DNA from: a bacterium
GTDB lineage: Bacteria > Campylobacterota > Campylobacteria > Campylobacterales > Sulfurimonadaceae
Direction: 5' to 3'
NCBI GenBank assembly: GCA_018824305.1
Contig: JAHJGM010000006.1
Span: forward strand, 1 to 53,351
Length of the DNA: 53,351 nucleotides
Shown: positions 8,469 to 16,888 of the stretch, one piece after another
Layout: every line of letters begins with the position of its first letter
Position numbering within the stretch: position 1 is the stretch's first letter
Notes under the pieces: generated by a model
Databases searched by the model: none
The model's input: the letters and a program-made list of their open reading frames with translations, nothing else
What the model was told of the DNA's origin: nothing
Program-made: the position numbers and the translations under genes

Positions 8469-8568
8469 CTTCCTCTCAATTCTCTTATCTATCCTCTCTA
8501 ATATATTTCAAATAGAATAAACAAATTTAATAGTATAATGATTTACAGTTCATAATCGGGAGTTTGTT

Positions 8569-9501
8569 TTGAAAGATAAAAAAAATCGTGTCGGCGAGAC
8601 TATGCCTTGGCAGCATCCTAAATCACCTAAAGAGGATCCTGAAGCTGATAAACTGATTGAAAATTTAATGGCCGGCGATACCTATAAGATAGCTTTGGAA
8701 GATATGAAGTTTATGAATTCGTACGAAGCAAGGGGTGTACGTCTTGAGCTTGATTATCTTAAAGCCGAGTTGGTCATGCACAGACTGGGTATAGAACATA
8801 CGATAGCCGTTTTTGGCAGTGCAAGGACAGTAGAGTACAAAACCGCAAAGAAACATCTGAGTAAGATAGAAAAAGAGCTTGATAAAGATCCCTCTAATCA
8901 AGTAGCCAGATCAAAGCTTAACACTGCACAAAGAATGCTGGAAAAAAGTGTGTACTATGACGATGCGAGAAAGTTTGGTTCTTTAGTCGGTGCCAGCGGA
9001 AAGGGTGCGGATGATTGCAGAGTGACTATTGTGACAGGCGGTGGGCCTGGGATCATGGAAGCGGCAAATCGCGGTGCATTTGATGTCGGTGCAAAATCCA
9101 TAGGTCTTAATATCAATCTTCCCTTAGAACAGTTTCCAAACCCCTATATTACTCCGGAACTCTGTTTCCAGTTTCATTACTTTGCAATCAGAAAACTGCA
9201 CTTTTTAAATCGTGCAAAGGCTCTTGTCGTTTATCCTGGAGGATTTGGGACATTTGACGAGCTTTTTGAGATATTAACACTTGTTCAGACTCGTAAAACT
9301 CTACCTATTCCGGTTGTGTTGATATCTAAGTATTACTGGAACAGAGCAATCAATTTTGAGTTTTTGCGTGAAGAGGGAGTCATCGGCTATAGTGATCTTG
9401 ATATATTTACGATAGTGGATAATGCCGATGAAGCTTGGAAGTTTATTATCCAATGGTATGAGAAAAAAGGGGAACCGTTATTTAATCATCAAAGGGAGTA
9501 G
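8569..9501 (+). CDS. LOG-family / TIGR00730-type Rossmann-fold protein
   Basis: A 310-aa protein with the lysine-decarboxylase-like core: VTGGGPGIMEAANRGA and PGGFGTFDELFEI, the PGGxGTxxE motif that in LOG proteins hydrolyses nucleoside 5-prime-monophosphates to release the base. It is longer than the common LOG type (about 190 aa) because of an N-terminal extension of about 80 residues, as in the longer bacterial subgroup. Many such proteins are misnamed lysine decarboxylases. Start TTG is supported by GGGAG six bases upstream. ppsA starts three bases after the stop, so the two are probably co-transcribed. Confidence 0.85.
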   Translation: MKDKKNRVGETMPWQHPKSPKEDPEADKLIENLMAGDTYKIALEDMKFMNSYEARGVRLELDYLKAELVMHRLGIEHTIAVFGSARTVEYKTAKKHLSKIEKELDKDPSNQVARSKLNTAQRMLEKSVYYDDARKFGSLVGASGKGADDCRVTIVTGGGPGIMEAANRGAFDVGAKSIGLNINLPLEQFPNPYITPELCFQFHYFAIRKLHFLNRAKALVVYPGGFGTFDELFEILTLVQTRKTLPIPVVLISKYYWNRAINFEFLREEGVIGYSDLDIFTIVDNADEAWKFIIQWYEKKGEPLFNHQRE

Positions 9502-9504
9502 AGT

Positions 9505-11922
9505 ATGTCTTTTAAATATGTTAAATTCTTTAATGAAATAGGAATAGATGATGTAGCAAAAGTTGGCGGAAAAAATGCTTCTTTGGGAGAGATGTATCAG
9601 GTTCTGAGCCATGAGGGCGTGAAAGTTCCAAACGGCTTTGCCATAACAGCCGATGCATATAACTACATATTTACATTTAATGATATTTGGAAGAGCTTAC
9701 ATGTAGAGCTTGACAATATCGATCCCGATGATGTGGATGAACTGCAAAAACGCGGCAAAAGATGCAGAGAATTAGTTTATAACTGCGTGTTGCCGGATGA
9801 TCTTAAATCTGAAATTTTAAAGGGATTTGAAGTTTTACGAGATGAATATGGCGAGCAGATATCTTTAGCCGTGCGTTCATCTGCAACTGCCGAAGATTCA
9901 CCAGAAGCTTCTTTTGCAGGACAAAACGATACCTATCTTAACATCTCAAGCGATGATGAACTTCTAGACGCATACAAGCGCTGTCTCTCCTCTAATTTTA
10001 CCGACCGTTCCATTCACTATAAATTTGATAACGGATTTGATTATCTGAAAGTCTATTTGAGTGTCTGTGTTATGAAAATGGTACGAAGCGATAAATCATC
10101 AAGCGGAGTGATGTTCAGTATAGACACAGAGAGCGGATTTAACGATGTCGTTTTTATAAACGGTGCTTACGGACTTGGAGAAAATATCGTACAGGGTACG
10201 ATCGACCCCGACAGCTTTTATGTGCATAAGCCGACTTTTGTGAGCGGACATCGGGCAGTCTTAAAAAGAAGACTGGGTAAAAAACATCTCAAAATGGTTT
10301 TTAACGACGAGATAAACAAAGATAATATTGCTGTTGAGTTTACAAAAAATATACCGGTCGATGAAAATGAGCAAAAGAAGTTTTGTATTACTGATGCCGA
10401 TGTTATGGTTTTAGCCGATTATGCAATAAAGATAGAAAACCATTATTCAAAACAGGCGAAGCATCATAAACCTATGGATATGGAGTGGGCAAAAGATGGT
10501 GATGATCAAGAGATATACATAGTTCAAGCCCGTCCTGAGACCGTAGAATCAAAAAACAGGGGTCTTTTTTATGAGACCTATATCTTAAAAGACAGATCGA
10601 AAGTATTGCTCGAGGGGCGTGCAGTAGGAAGAAAAGTAGCTTCTGGTCGGGTGCGAAAGATCGTCGATGCGAGCAAACTGAACGAGTTTAAAGCGGGTGA
10701 GGTATTGGTTGCAGATACGACTACTCCCGACTGGGAACCTATTATGAAAATAGCTGCTGCTATTATCACGAACAAGGGCGGGAGAACATGCCACGCTGCT
10801 ATAATCTCAAGAGAACTCGGGATACCTGCCATTGTCGGGGCTGAGAATGCGACGGAGATTTTAAGTGACGGTGATGAGGTGACCATTAGCTGTGCAGAGG
10901 GTGAAAACGGGTATGTCTATGAGGGTGCTTTGGAGTTTGCCGTTGAAAAAACAGATCTTCAAACTCTTGAAAAAACACAAACAAAGATCATGATGAATCT
11001 CGGCAATCCCGATCTTGCATTTTCTCTCTCATCTCTTCCGGTGGACGGCATCGGTCTTGCACGCATGGAGTTTATTATCAACGAGTATATCAAGATCCAT
11101 CCTATGGCACTGATCCATCCTGAAAAACTGGATACTAAGACGCAACATGAGATCAATAATATCATCGGCAGGGATATTGATCCTCAAGAGTATTTTATAC
11201 AACGCTTGAGTGAGGGTGTCGCTACGATCGCATCATCCGTATATCCGAAGCCTTGTGTAGTTCGGATGAGCGATTTTAAGACAAACGAGTATGCCGTTTT
11301 ACTAGGCGGATCGGCCTTTGAACTCTCGGAATCAAATCCTATGATAGGTTTTCGCGGAGCTTCGAGATATGCCCATCCGGCGTATGAAGAGGGTTTTGGG
11401 CTTGAATGTAAAGCGATGAAAAGAGTGCGTGATGAGATGGGTTTTACCAATATCATTTTGATGATCCCCTTTTGCAGACGTGTCCAAGAGGGCAAAGATG
11501 TCATAAAAACGATGGCAAAATATGGTCTGGTGCAGGGAGAAAACGGACTTGAAGTCTATGTGATGTGCGAAATTCCAAATAATGTGATCCTAATTGATGA
11601 GTTTAGTGAGGTGTTTGACGGCTTTAGTATAGGAAGTAATGATCTGACTCAGCTTACATTGGGTGTGGATAGAGACTCTGAAATAGTGGCATTTGATTAT
11701 GATGAAAGAGATACGGGTGTTTTAAAGATGATAGAGATGGCCGTGAGCGGAGCAAAAAGAAATGGGCGACATAGCGGTATCTGCGGGCAGGCTCCTTCTG
11801 ATTATCCGGAGATGGCAGAGTTCTTGGTCAATCTGGGGATCGATTCTATCAGTCTGAATCCCGACAGTATCATAAAAACGGCACAGACTATTATAGCTAT
11901 GGAAAAAAGTAAAAAATTTTAA
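9505..11922 (+). CDS. ppsA: Phosphoenolpyruvate synthase
   Basis: Makes PEP from pyruvate, ATP and water, the entry to gluconeogenesis; expected in an autotroph or organic-acid user. Three domains are visible: an N-terminal ATP-grasp (LAVRSSATAEDSPEASFAGQ), a central phosphohistidine domain with GGRTCHAAI and the phosphorylated H430, and a C-terminal PEP/pyruvate TIM barrel with GSNDLTQL and the catalytic cysteine C760 in SGICGQAP. The 805-aa length matches PpsA (about 790) and not PPDK (about 875). Strong overlap of context with the LOG gene upstream. Confidence 0.95.
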   Translation: MSFKYVKFFNEIGIDDVAKVGGKNASLGEMYQVLSHEGVKVPNGFAITADAYNYIFTFNDIWKSLHVELDNIDPDDVDELQKRGKRCRELVYNCVLPDDLKSEILKGFEVLRDEYGEQISLAVRSSATAEDSPEASFAGQNDTYLNISSDDELLDAYKRCLSSNFTDRSIHYKFDNGFDYLKVYLSVCVMKMVRSDKSSSGVMFSIDTESGFNDVVFINGAYGLGENIVQGTIDPDSFYVHKPTFVSGHRAVLKRRLGKKHLKMVFNDEINKDNIAVEFTKNIPVDENEQKKFCITDADVMVLADYAIKIENHYSKQAKHHKPMDMEWAKDGDDQEIYIVQARPETVESKNRGLFYETYILKDRSKVLLEGRAVGRKVASGRVRKIVDASKLNEFKAGEVLVADTTTPDWEPIMKIAAAIITNKGGRTCHAAIISRELGIPAIVGAENATEILSDGDEVTISCAEGENGYVYEGALEFAVEKTDLQTLEKTQTKIMMNLGNPDLAFSLSSLPVDGIGLARMEFIINEYIKIHPMALIHPEKLDTKTQHEINNIIGRDIDPQEYFIQRLSEGVATIASSVYPKPCVVRMSDFKTNEYAVLLGGSAFELSESNPMIGFRGASRYAHPAYEEGFGLECKAMKRVRDEMGFTNIILMIPFCRRVQEGKDVIKTMAKYGLVQGENGLEVYVMCEIPNNVILIDEFSEVFDGFSIGSNDLTQLTLGVDRDSEIVAFDYDERDTGVLKMIEMAVSGAKRNGRHSGICGQAPSDYPEMAEFLVNLGIDSISLNPDSIIKTAQTIIAMEKSKKF

Positions 11923-11936
11923 TAAAAAGGGTTTAA

Positions 11937-13334
11937 ATGGCGACAGTTACATCTTATGGAGCGGCGGGAGTAGTTACCGGTTCTTGTCATCTTCTTAGTA
12001 TCGAGGGAGGACCGAATATTCTTATCGATTGCGGTATGTATCAGGGGCGTGAAGAGGATAAAAACAGAGAGCCTTTTGGGTTTGAACCAAAAAGCATTGA
12101 CTATTTGCTTGTCACACATGCGCATCTTGATCATGTCGGGCGTATACCCAAGCTTGTTAAAGAGGGATTTGACCGAAATATTGTCGCAACGATGCCGACA
12201 CGTGATCTGGCGGAAGTTATTTTGCTCGATAGTGCGAAGATCATGTTTCAGGATTATCAGACTCAGCTAAAAAAAGCGCTTCGCCGCGGAAAAGAGGACA
12301 GTGTTACAGAACCTCTTTATCTGGAAGAGGATGTTAAAAATGCATTTGGACTTCCATGGAGATATGTGGAGTTTGATAATGAGATAACGCTTTGTGAAGG
12401 CGTGAAGGTGATATATAGGGATGCAGGGCATATCTTGGGTTCATCTTTTATAGAGATAAAATATATGGAACACGGTGTTGAGTATTCCATAGTATTTTCC
12501 GGAGATATAGGTAATGATAACGATATGGTGATGCCGAATCTTGAAAAATGTACACATGCGGACTTTTTATATGTAGAATCTACTTACGGAGACAGAGATC
12601 ATAAAAACATAGATGACAGTATCGTCGAGTTTAAAAAGGTCATTATTAGTACCCTGCAGGACTGGGGGAATGTTATAATCCCATCGTTTGCAGTAGAGCG
12701 TACACAGGAGATACTTTGTCTGCTAAGAGAGATGTATGACAAAAAAGAGCTTCCGGAGTGTAAAGTCTTTGTGGATTCGCCAATGGCGACACGTGCGACT
12801 GATGTTTATAGAAAATATGTGGAGCAGTTAAGTCCTAAATGTCAAAAAAATAAAGAGGAAAACGGGAGCGTCTTTAATTTTGAACTGTTGCAATATACTT
12901 CCGAAGCTGAAGAATCAAGAGCGATCAACGACATTGAACGCCGTGCGATCATCATAGCAGGAAGCGGGATGTGTACGGGCGGAAGAATTATGCACCACTT
13001 TAAACATAGATTGTGGAATCCGAAAAATTCAGTTATATTCGTAGGATATCAGGGAGTCGGAACGCTTGGGCGTCATATAGTCGATGGTGCTAGATGGGTG
13101 AAGATATATGGCGAGGACATCCTTATCCGTGCAAATATCTATACGATCAACGGCTTTTCCGCTCATGCCGATCAGAGCGGGATACTCGATTGGATATCGA
13201 AGATGGATGATCTGAAACTTGTGTTTTTGATCCACGGGGAAGAGGACAAGCAGATCATTTTACGAAGTGTACTGGAAAATGCTTTAGAGAAAAAGGTACA
13301 TATCGTAAAACCTGAAGAGGTCGTCTACCTATAA
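11937..13334 (+). CDS. Beta-CASP metallo-beta-lactamase-fold nuclease
   Basis: Predicted RNA-processing nuclease of the MBL/beta-CASP family (CPSF73-like bacterial group). The zinc motif HAHLDH is at residues 61-66. Later motifs are DAGHILGSS, FSGDIGNDN, the beta-CASP FVDSPMA and GSGMCTGGR, and the C-terminal RMMBL domain with GFSAHADQSG. Length 465 aa is typical. ATG follows AAAAGGG and the gene is 14 bases after ppsA. It converges on waaF with a 6-base overlap of the coding ends. Substrate unknown. Confidence 0.9.
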   Translation: MATVTSYGAAGVVTGSCHLLSIEGGPNILIDCGMYQGREEDKNREPFGFEPKSIDYLLVTHAHLDHVGRIPKLVKEGFDRNIVATMPTRDLAEVILLDSAKIMFQDYQTQLKKALRRGKEDSVTEPLYLEEDVKNAFGLPWRYVEFDNEITLCEGVKVIYRDAGHILGSSFIEIKYMEHGVEYSIVFSGDIGNDNDMVMPNLEKCTHADFLYVESTYGDRDHKNIDDSIVEFKKVIISTLQDWGNVIIPSFAVERTQEILCLLREMYDKKELPECKVFVDSPMATRATDVYRKYVEQLSPKCQKNKEENGSVFNFELLQYTSEAEESRAINDIERRAIIIAGSGMCTGGRIMHHFKHRLWNPKNSVIFVGYQGVGTLGRHIVDGARWVKIYGEDILIRANIYTINGFSAHADQSGILDWISKMDDLKLVFLIHGEEDKQIILRSVLENALEKKVHIVKPEEVVYL

Positions 13335-14300
13335 AATCGACTTTACGGCATCGATGACTTCAAATGCCGTGATCTCTTTCATGCAGTTGTGGTGTTTTAA
13401 TGGACACTCTCTTTTCATACAAGGCGAGCAATCCATATCGTGTCTTACGATCACGCTTTTTTTATTTTTCCATTGGGAGGTCTCTTTGTATTTTGTCGGT
13501 CCAAAGATGGCGACTGTCGGGACTTGATACGCTGCAGCTACGTGCATAGGACCGCTGTCGTTAGTGATGAACAGCGAACAACCTCCGATATAGGAACAGA
13601 GTTCTTGAATGGATGTTTTGCCAGCGAGGTTTGTGTAGTTCTTTACATGTAGGCGTTTTAGCTCATTTTCTATATCGTTAGCCATTTCGACCTCATTGGG
13701 GCCTCCGAAAATGACAATGTCGTACTTGTCGCTAAATCCGGTCGCTACCTTTGCAAAACGCTCAGGATACCATCTCTTAGCACTTCCGTAAGTCGCTCCG
13801 GCATTAATACCAAGAGTCGGTTTGTCAAATTGGTGCTTTTGGATATAGAGTTTAAGAGGGGGAGCATCTGAGGGTTTCTCATTTACATTACATGTGGCGA
13901 TTTTCAGGTACTGTAAAACCAGATGCTGTTCAGTGGATATACTTGGTGTGTGGCTCAGCAAAAGTCGTGAATGCCAAGAGGCTCTTGCACAACAGACAAC
14001 AGTCTCTGTCCATCTTAAAAGCAAGCTTGCGTGTAGCTGATTTCTGAAGCTTATCGCCAGATCAAACTCTCCCAACTCTTTTGCAAACTTATAGGTATTG
14101 ATAAATCTGTTACCGCCCTCTTTTGTTTTATCGACATAATATTTTTCACATTTTGGATGGTGTTTTAAGGCTTCCATCGAGACAAAGCTACCCACGAATG
14201 TAAATTTGGCATCCGGATAGTATGAGCTTAGAAATTCGATGGCCGATGTCGCCATAAGAGCATCACCAAGCCAGTTTGGGAGGAGTATAAGGATTTTCAT
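13329..14300 (-). CDS. waaF: ADP-heptose:LPS heptosyltransferase II (WaaF-like, GT9)
   Basis: Transfers the second L,D-heptose to the LPS inner core on the cytoplasmic face of the inner membrane. GT9 signatures: N-terminal LLPNWLGDALMA, then GATYGSAKRWYPERFA, and TNDSGPMHVAAAYQVPTVAIFG near the C terminus. I start it at the ATG overlapping the upstream stop (ATGA), giving 323 aa beginning MKILILLPNW as in other WaaF proteins; an in-frame ATG three codons upstream (14309) is the alternative. Last gene of a minus-strand operon with a phosphotransferase, phosphatase and glycosidase-like gene. Confidence 0.9.
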   Translation of the reverse strand: MKILILLPNWLGDALMATSAIEFLSSYYPDAKFTFVGSFVSMEALKHHPKCEKYYVDKTKEGGNRFINTYKFAKELGEFDLAISFRNQLHASLLLRWTETVVCCARASWHSRLLLSHTPSISTEQHLVLQYLKIATCNVNEKPSDAPPLKLYIQKHQFDKPTLGINAGATYGSAKRWYPERFAKVATGFSDKYDIVIFGGPNEVEMANDIENELKRLHVKNYTNLAGKTSIQELCSYIGGCSLFITNDSGPMHVAAAYQVPTVAIFGPTKYKETSQWKNKKSVIVRHDMDCSPCMKRECPLKHHNCMKEITAFEVIDAVKSIL

Positions 14301-16150
14301 TTTGCCCATCTATTCTTTGTAAGGAGATTTGCTTCGGCCGTATCTATGGCAAAAAGAAGCTTCTTCATCTCTTGTGTTTTGTTCTCATCAGCCGAAGTCT
14401 CGACAACATGTTTGAAGTTATACTTTATGTAGCCCTCATCTGTTTTAAGCCCTATAAGGTCTCCTGCAAAGAAATATGCAAACCGGTGTTTGATATCATG
14501 ATCAAAAAGTGAACTTCCCATTGTCGTGATATTTGCATCCCATCCGAGCATATCGACTATTGTCGGAAAGATATCGTTATGAGAGCCCAGTGTTTTGATC
14601 ACTTCAGGTTTAAATATTTTTGGCGCGTAGATGATAAGCGGGATCCTGAAATGCTCGATGCTGGGAAGCGGCTTATCATCAGGGCGGTACTCTCTTGCGA
14701 TCGGATTGAGTGCATCCCCGCTTCCATGGTCAGAGGTAAAGATAAAGATAGTGCGGTCAAACCAAGGCTCTTTTTTAACACCTTCTATAAAACGTCGAAT
14801 CGAGTCATCGGTATAGATATGAGCATTGAGTGAGCCGTTGTAGTTTTTGAGATCATGAGGATATCTCTCAAACTTTTTACTTGGAAGATAGTAGTCCGAG
14901 TGAGTCGTATCTGTAAAAGCAAAACTCAAAAACGGTTCTTTCATCTCGTTTAGCTTTTTGTGGTAAAAAGCGAACATATTGTAGTCATACGTACCGGTTA
15001 ATGGAGCACGGCCCGGATCTACATCTTCGACATTTGGCATATCCTGAGCGCCGTAGTAGTTGTCAAAGCCTGCAAGTTTACTTACCGCATCGACTCTATA
15101 TGAACGATTGTTCGCAGCTTGCATCGCTAGTGTCGAGTAGCCGTTTTCTTTTGCGACTTTGCCTAAATAGCTGAGGTTTGAAAGTTCCAGCCCGTGTCCA
15201 AGATACTCAAATCCAAGGGGGATCGTGATGCCGGTAAAGATTGATGTTATACCAAAGATCGAGCGGTAGCCGTTTGAGTAGAAGTTGGTGAATTTCAGTC
15301 CCTCTTGGCTCAGCTTTTTAAAATATGGAGTGATATTTAACTCTTTGTAGCGGGTAAACCCGTCAAGATGTTCAGCTCCAAAAGATTCGAGCAGGACAAT
15401 GACGACATTGTATTGAGGCTTCTCTTTTTTAGCGTAATGTCTCTCAAGAGGGTAGTTCTTATTGATAAACGGAGTGTTTGGGGAACTTAGTTCCTCTTTT
15501 GTTATCTTTATAGCTTCATCAAGCTTCATCAGGTTGTGTTTAGCATGAGAGTTTGCCGTCCTGTACATGGTAAAAAAACCGTTAAGAGCAAGATTGCCGC
15601 TGCTGACTTTATTGACGGCGTATGCATCGCTGCTGCCGAAACTTTTTCCGGCAAAATTGTTTCTTATACCGATAAAGAACACTAGAATGACTATGAAAGT
15701 AGTGATGAGAAGTTTTTTTCCTGAGATAAAGTTTTCAATCTTGGCTGTAAATATTTTAGTGACGCTGTAGAGAAAAAGTATAGATAAAACGATAGCACCA
15801 AGGGTATAGGGCAGCATCGATCCAAACGCCATATCGTAGATGATGTCCATGTCGTTACCGAGGTTGAATATCTCGTTTGACATATGTCTGTGGATGTAGT
15901 AGTAATAGAGGACATCGCTAAAACTAAGCACAAAGATAGTGTTTAAGACAACTGCCCAGATAAACCCGATAGCAACTCTTGCTTTCGTCGATCTGACAAA
16001 AAGAAGCGCTAAGACAAAAAGGGATGAAAATGTAAATATACTTATCATATCTACACGAAATCCCATCAAAAGCGATGCATAAAACTCGGATGTGCTCAAA
16101 TCGCTGAAATCTGTTTTATAAAAATTATAAAGTGAGAGTCTTATAGCCAT
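14297..16150 (-). CDS. LTA-synthase-family phosphotransferase (sulfatase fold)
   Basis: Inner-membrane enzyme with five or so N-terminal transmembrane segments and a periplasmic alkaline-phosphatase-fold domain from about residue 240. Metal and catalytic sites: E255 in NVVIVLLESFG, S297 in NGYRS at the usual threonine nucleophile site, and TSDHGSG. In Gram-negatives such proteins add phosphoethanolamine or phosphoglycerol to LPS or glucans. The only ATG/GTG/TTG start gives an N terminus that cuts into the first membrane helix; an ATC codon at 16211-16213, in frame and seven bases after AAAGGA, would add 21 residues and complete it. waaF overlaps its stop. Substrate is not predictable. Confidence 0.85.
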   Translation of the reverse strand: MAIRLSLYNFYKTDFSDLSTSEFYASLLMGFRVDMISIFTFSSLFVLALLFVRSTKARVAIGFIWAVVLNTIFVLSFSDVLYYYYIHRHMSNEIFNLGNDMDIIYDMAFGSMLPYTLGAIVLSILFLYSVTKIFTAKIENFISGKKLLITTFIVILVFFIGIRNNFAGKSFGSSDAYAVNKVSSGNLALNGFFTMYRTANSHAKHNLMKLDEAIKITKEELSSPNTPFINKNYPLERHYAKKEKPQYNVVIVLLESFGAEHLDGFTRYKELNITPYFKKLSQEGLKFTNFYSNGYRSIFGITSIFTGITIPLGFEYLGHGLELSNLSYLGKVAKENGYSTLAMQAANNRSYRVDAVSKLAGFDNYYGAQDMPNVEDVDPGRAPLTGTYDYNMFAFYHKKLNEMKEPFLSFAFTDTTHSDYYLPSKKFERYPHDLKNYNGSLNAHIYTDDSIRRFIEGVKKEPWFDRTIFIFTSDHGSGDALNPIAREYRPDDKPLPSIEHFRIPLIIYAPKIFKPEVIKTLGSHNDIFPTIVDMLGWDANITTMGSSLFDHDIKHRFAYFFAGDLIGLKTDEGYIKYNFKHVVETSADENKTQEMKKLLFAIDTAEANLLTKNRWAK

Positions 16151-16199
16151 TAAAACAATAAAACTAAAGATAATAAGAGATACGGGTTGGGTTAGTTGA

Positions 16200-16874
16200 T
16201 TACGGAACTTGATGGCTTTTTCCTTTAAAGATGATACCGTAAAGCATCAAGGAGATGATATACACTATAAAAAACGATACGACCGTGTCGCTAAAAAAAT
16301 GTCCGCCCGCAGCGATACGGATATAGCTGATAACGATGCCATAAGCAAATGCGAGACCCATCCAAAACATTCTGTTTTTTCTAACAAGCAGTGCCAAAGA
16401 GATAAGAAAGAATGCCCCCGCAGCATGTCCGCAGCTAAATGAGTATCCCTCCTGATCGCTTAAAACGAATGCGGGAGTGAACTCTTTGTCTCCGCCGAAC
16501 ATGATGGTCTGTGCAGGGCGTGCACGTCCCCAATGCTCTTTAAAGATATCGTTTACAATCAGTCCCGGTCCGATCGCCAAGACCAAAAGAAGATAGCCGA
16601 TCACTTTTCCGTTTACATGCAGGATGTTCTTTTTTGAAAAGATGTTATATATCCATATCAGTCCGGGCAGTGCTACCGCTGCAAAGACAACAGGTTTCAC
16701 GGAGTTGTAAAGCATGATCTCGTACCATGTCCCGTTTGTAAAAAAACCGCCTTTTTGTTTATAAAAAAGATCGCTTACAAATATGTCTATTTGAGGAAAA
16801 AATATAAATATAAGTGACGATAGTATAAATGCGGCCCATATAAAAACAGGTACGTTAAATATTTTTTTGTTCAT
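16200..16874 (-). CDS. PAP2-family membrane phosphatase (lipid A / undecaprenyl-PP type)
   Basis: A 224-aa integral membrane protein with about six helices and the three PAP2 motifs: K112-x6-R119-P120, SCGH at 147-150, and R186-x5-H192-x3-D196. The second motif has Cys where most relatives have PSGH serine. Such enzymes dephosphorylate lipid A (LpxE/LpxF type), phosphatidylglycerophosphate or undecaprenyl diphosphate. Its position between a glycosidase-like gene and an LPS-type phosphotransferase favours an envelope lipid substrate, perhaps lipid A. There is no evident ribosome-binding site; a TATAAT lies seven bases before ATG. Confidence 0.85.
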   Translation of the reverse strand: MNKKIFNVPVFIWAAFILSSLIFIFFPQIDIFVSDLFYKQKGGFFTNGTWYEIMLYNSVKPVVFAAVALPGLIWIYNIFSKKNILHVNGKVIGYLLLVLAIGPGLIVNDIFKEHWGRARPAQTIMFGGDKEFTPAFVLSDQEGYSFSCGHAAGAFFLISLALLVRKNRMFWMGLAFAYGIVISYIRIAAGGHFFSDTVVSFFIVYIISLMLYGIIFKGKSHQVP

Positions 16875-16881
16875 AGAAGAA

Positions 16882-16887
16882 ATTATA
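16882..16887 (-). promoter_or_regulatory. -10 box directly before the PAP2 gene
   Basis: Minus-strand AGCTATAAT ends seven bases before the ATG of the PAP2 gene, in the 14-base gap after the glycosidase-like gene. If used, it would yield a leaderless or nearly leaderless mRNA, consistent with the lack of a Shine-Dalgarno sequence. Confidence 0.4.
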
Positions 16888-16888
16888 G

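Noticed and set aside
8569-9501. Lysine decarboxylase
   Set aside because: The PGGxGTxxE motif marks the LOG/nucleotide-hydrolase family, and there is no PLP-binding site.
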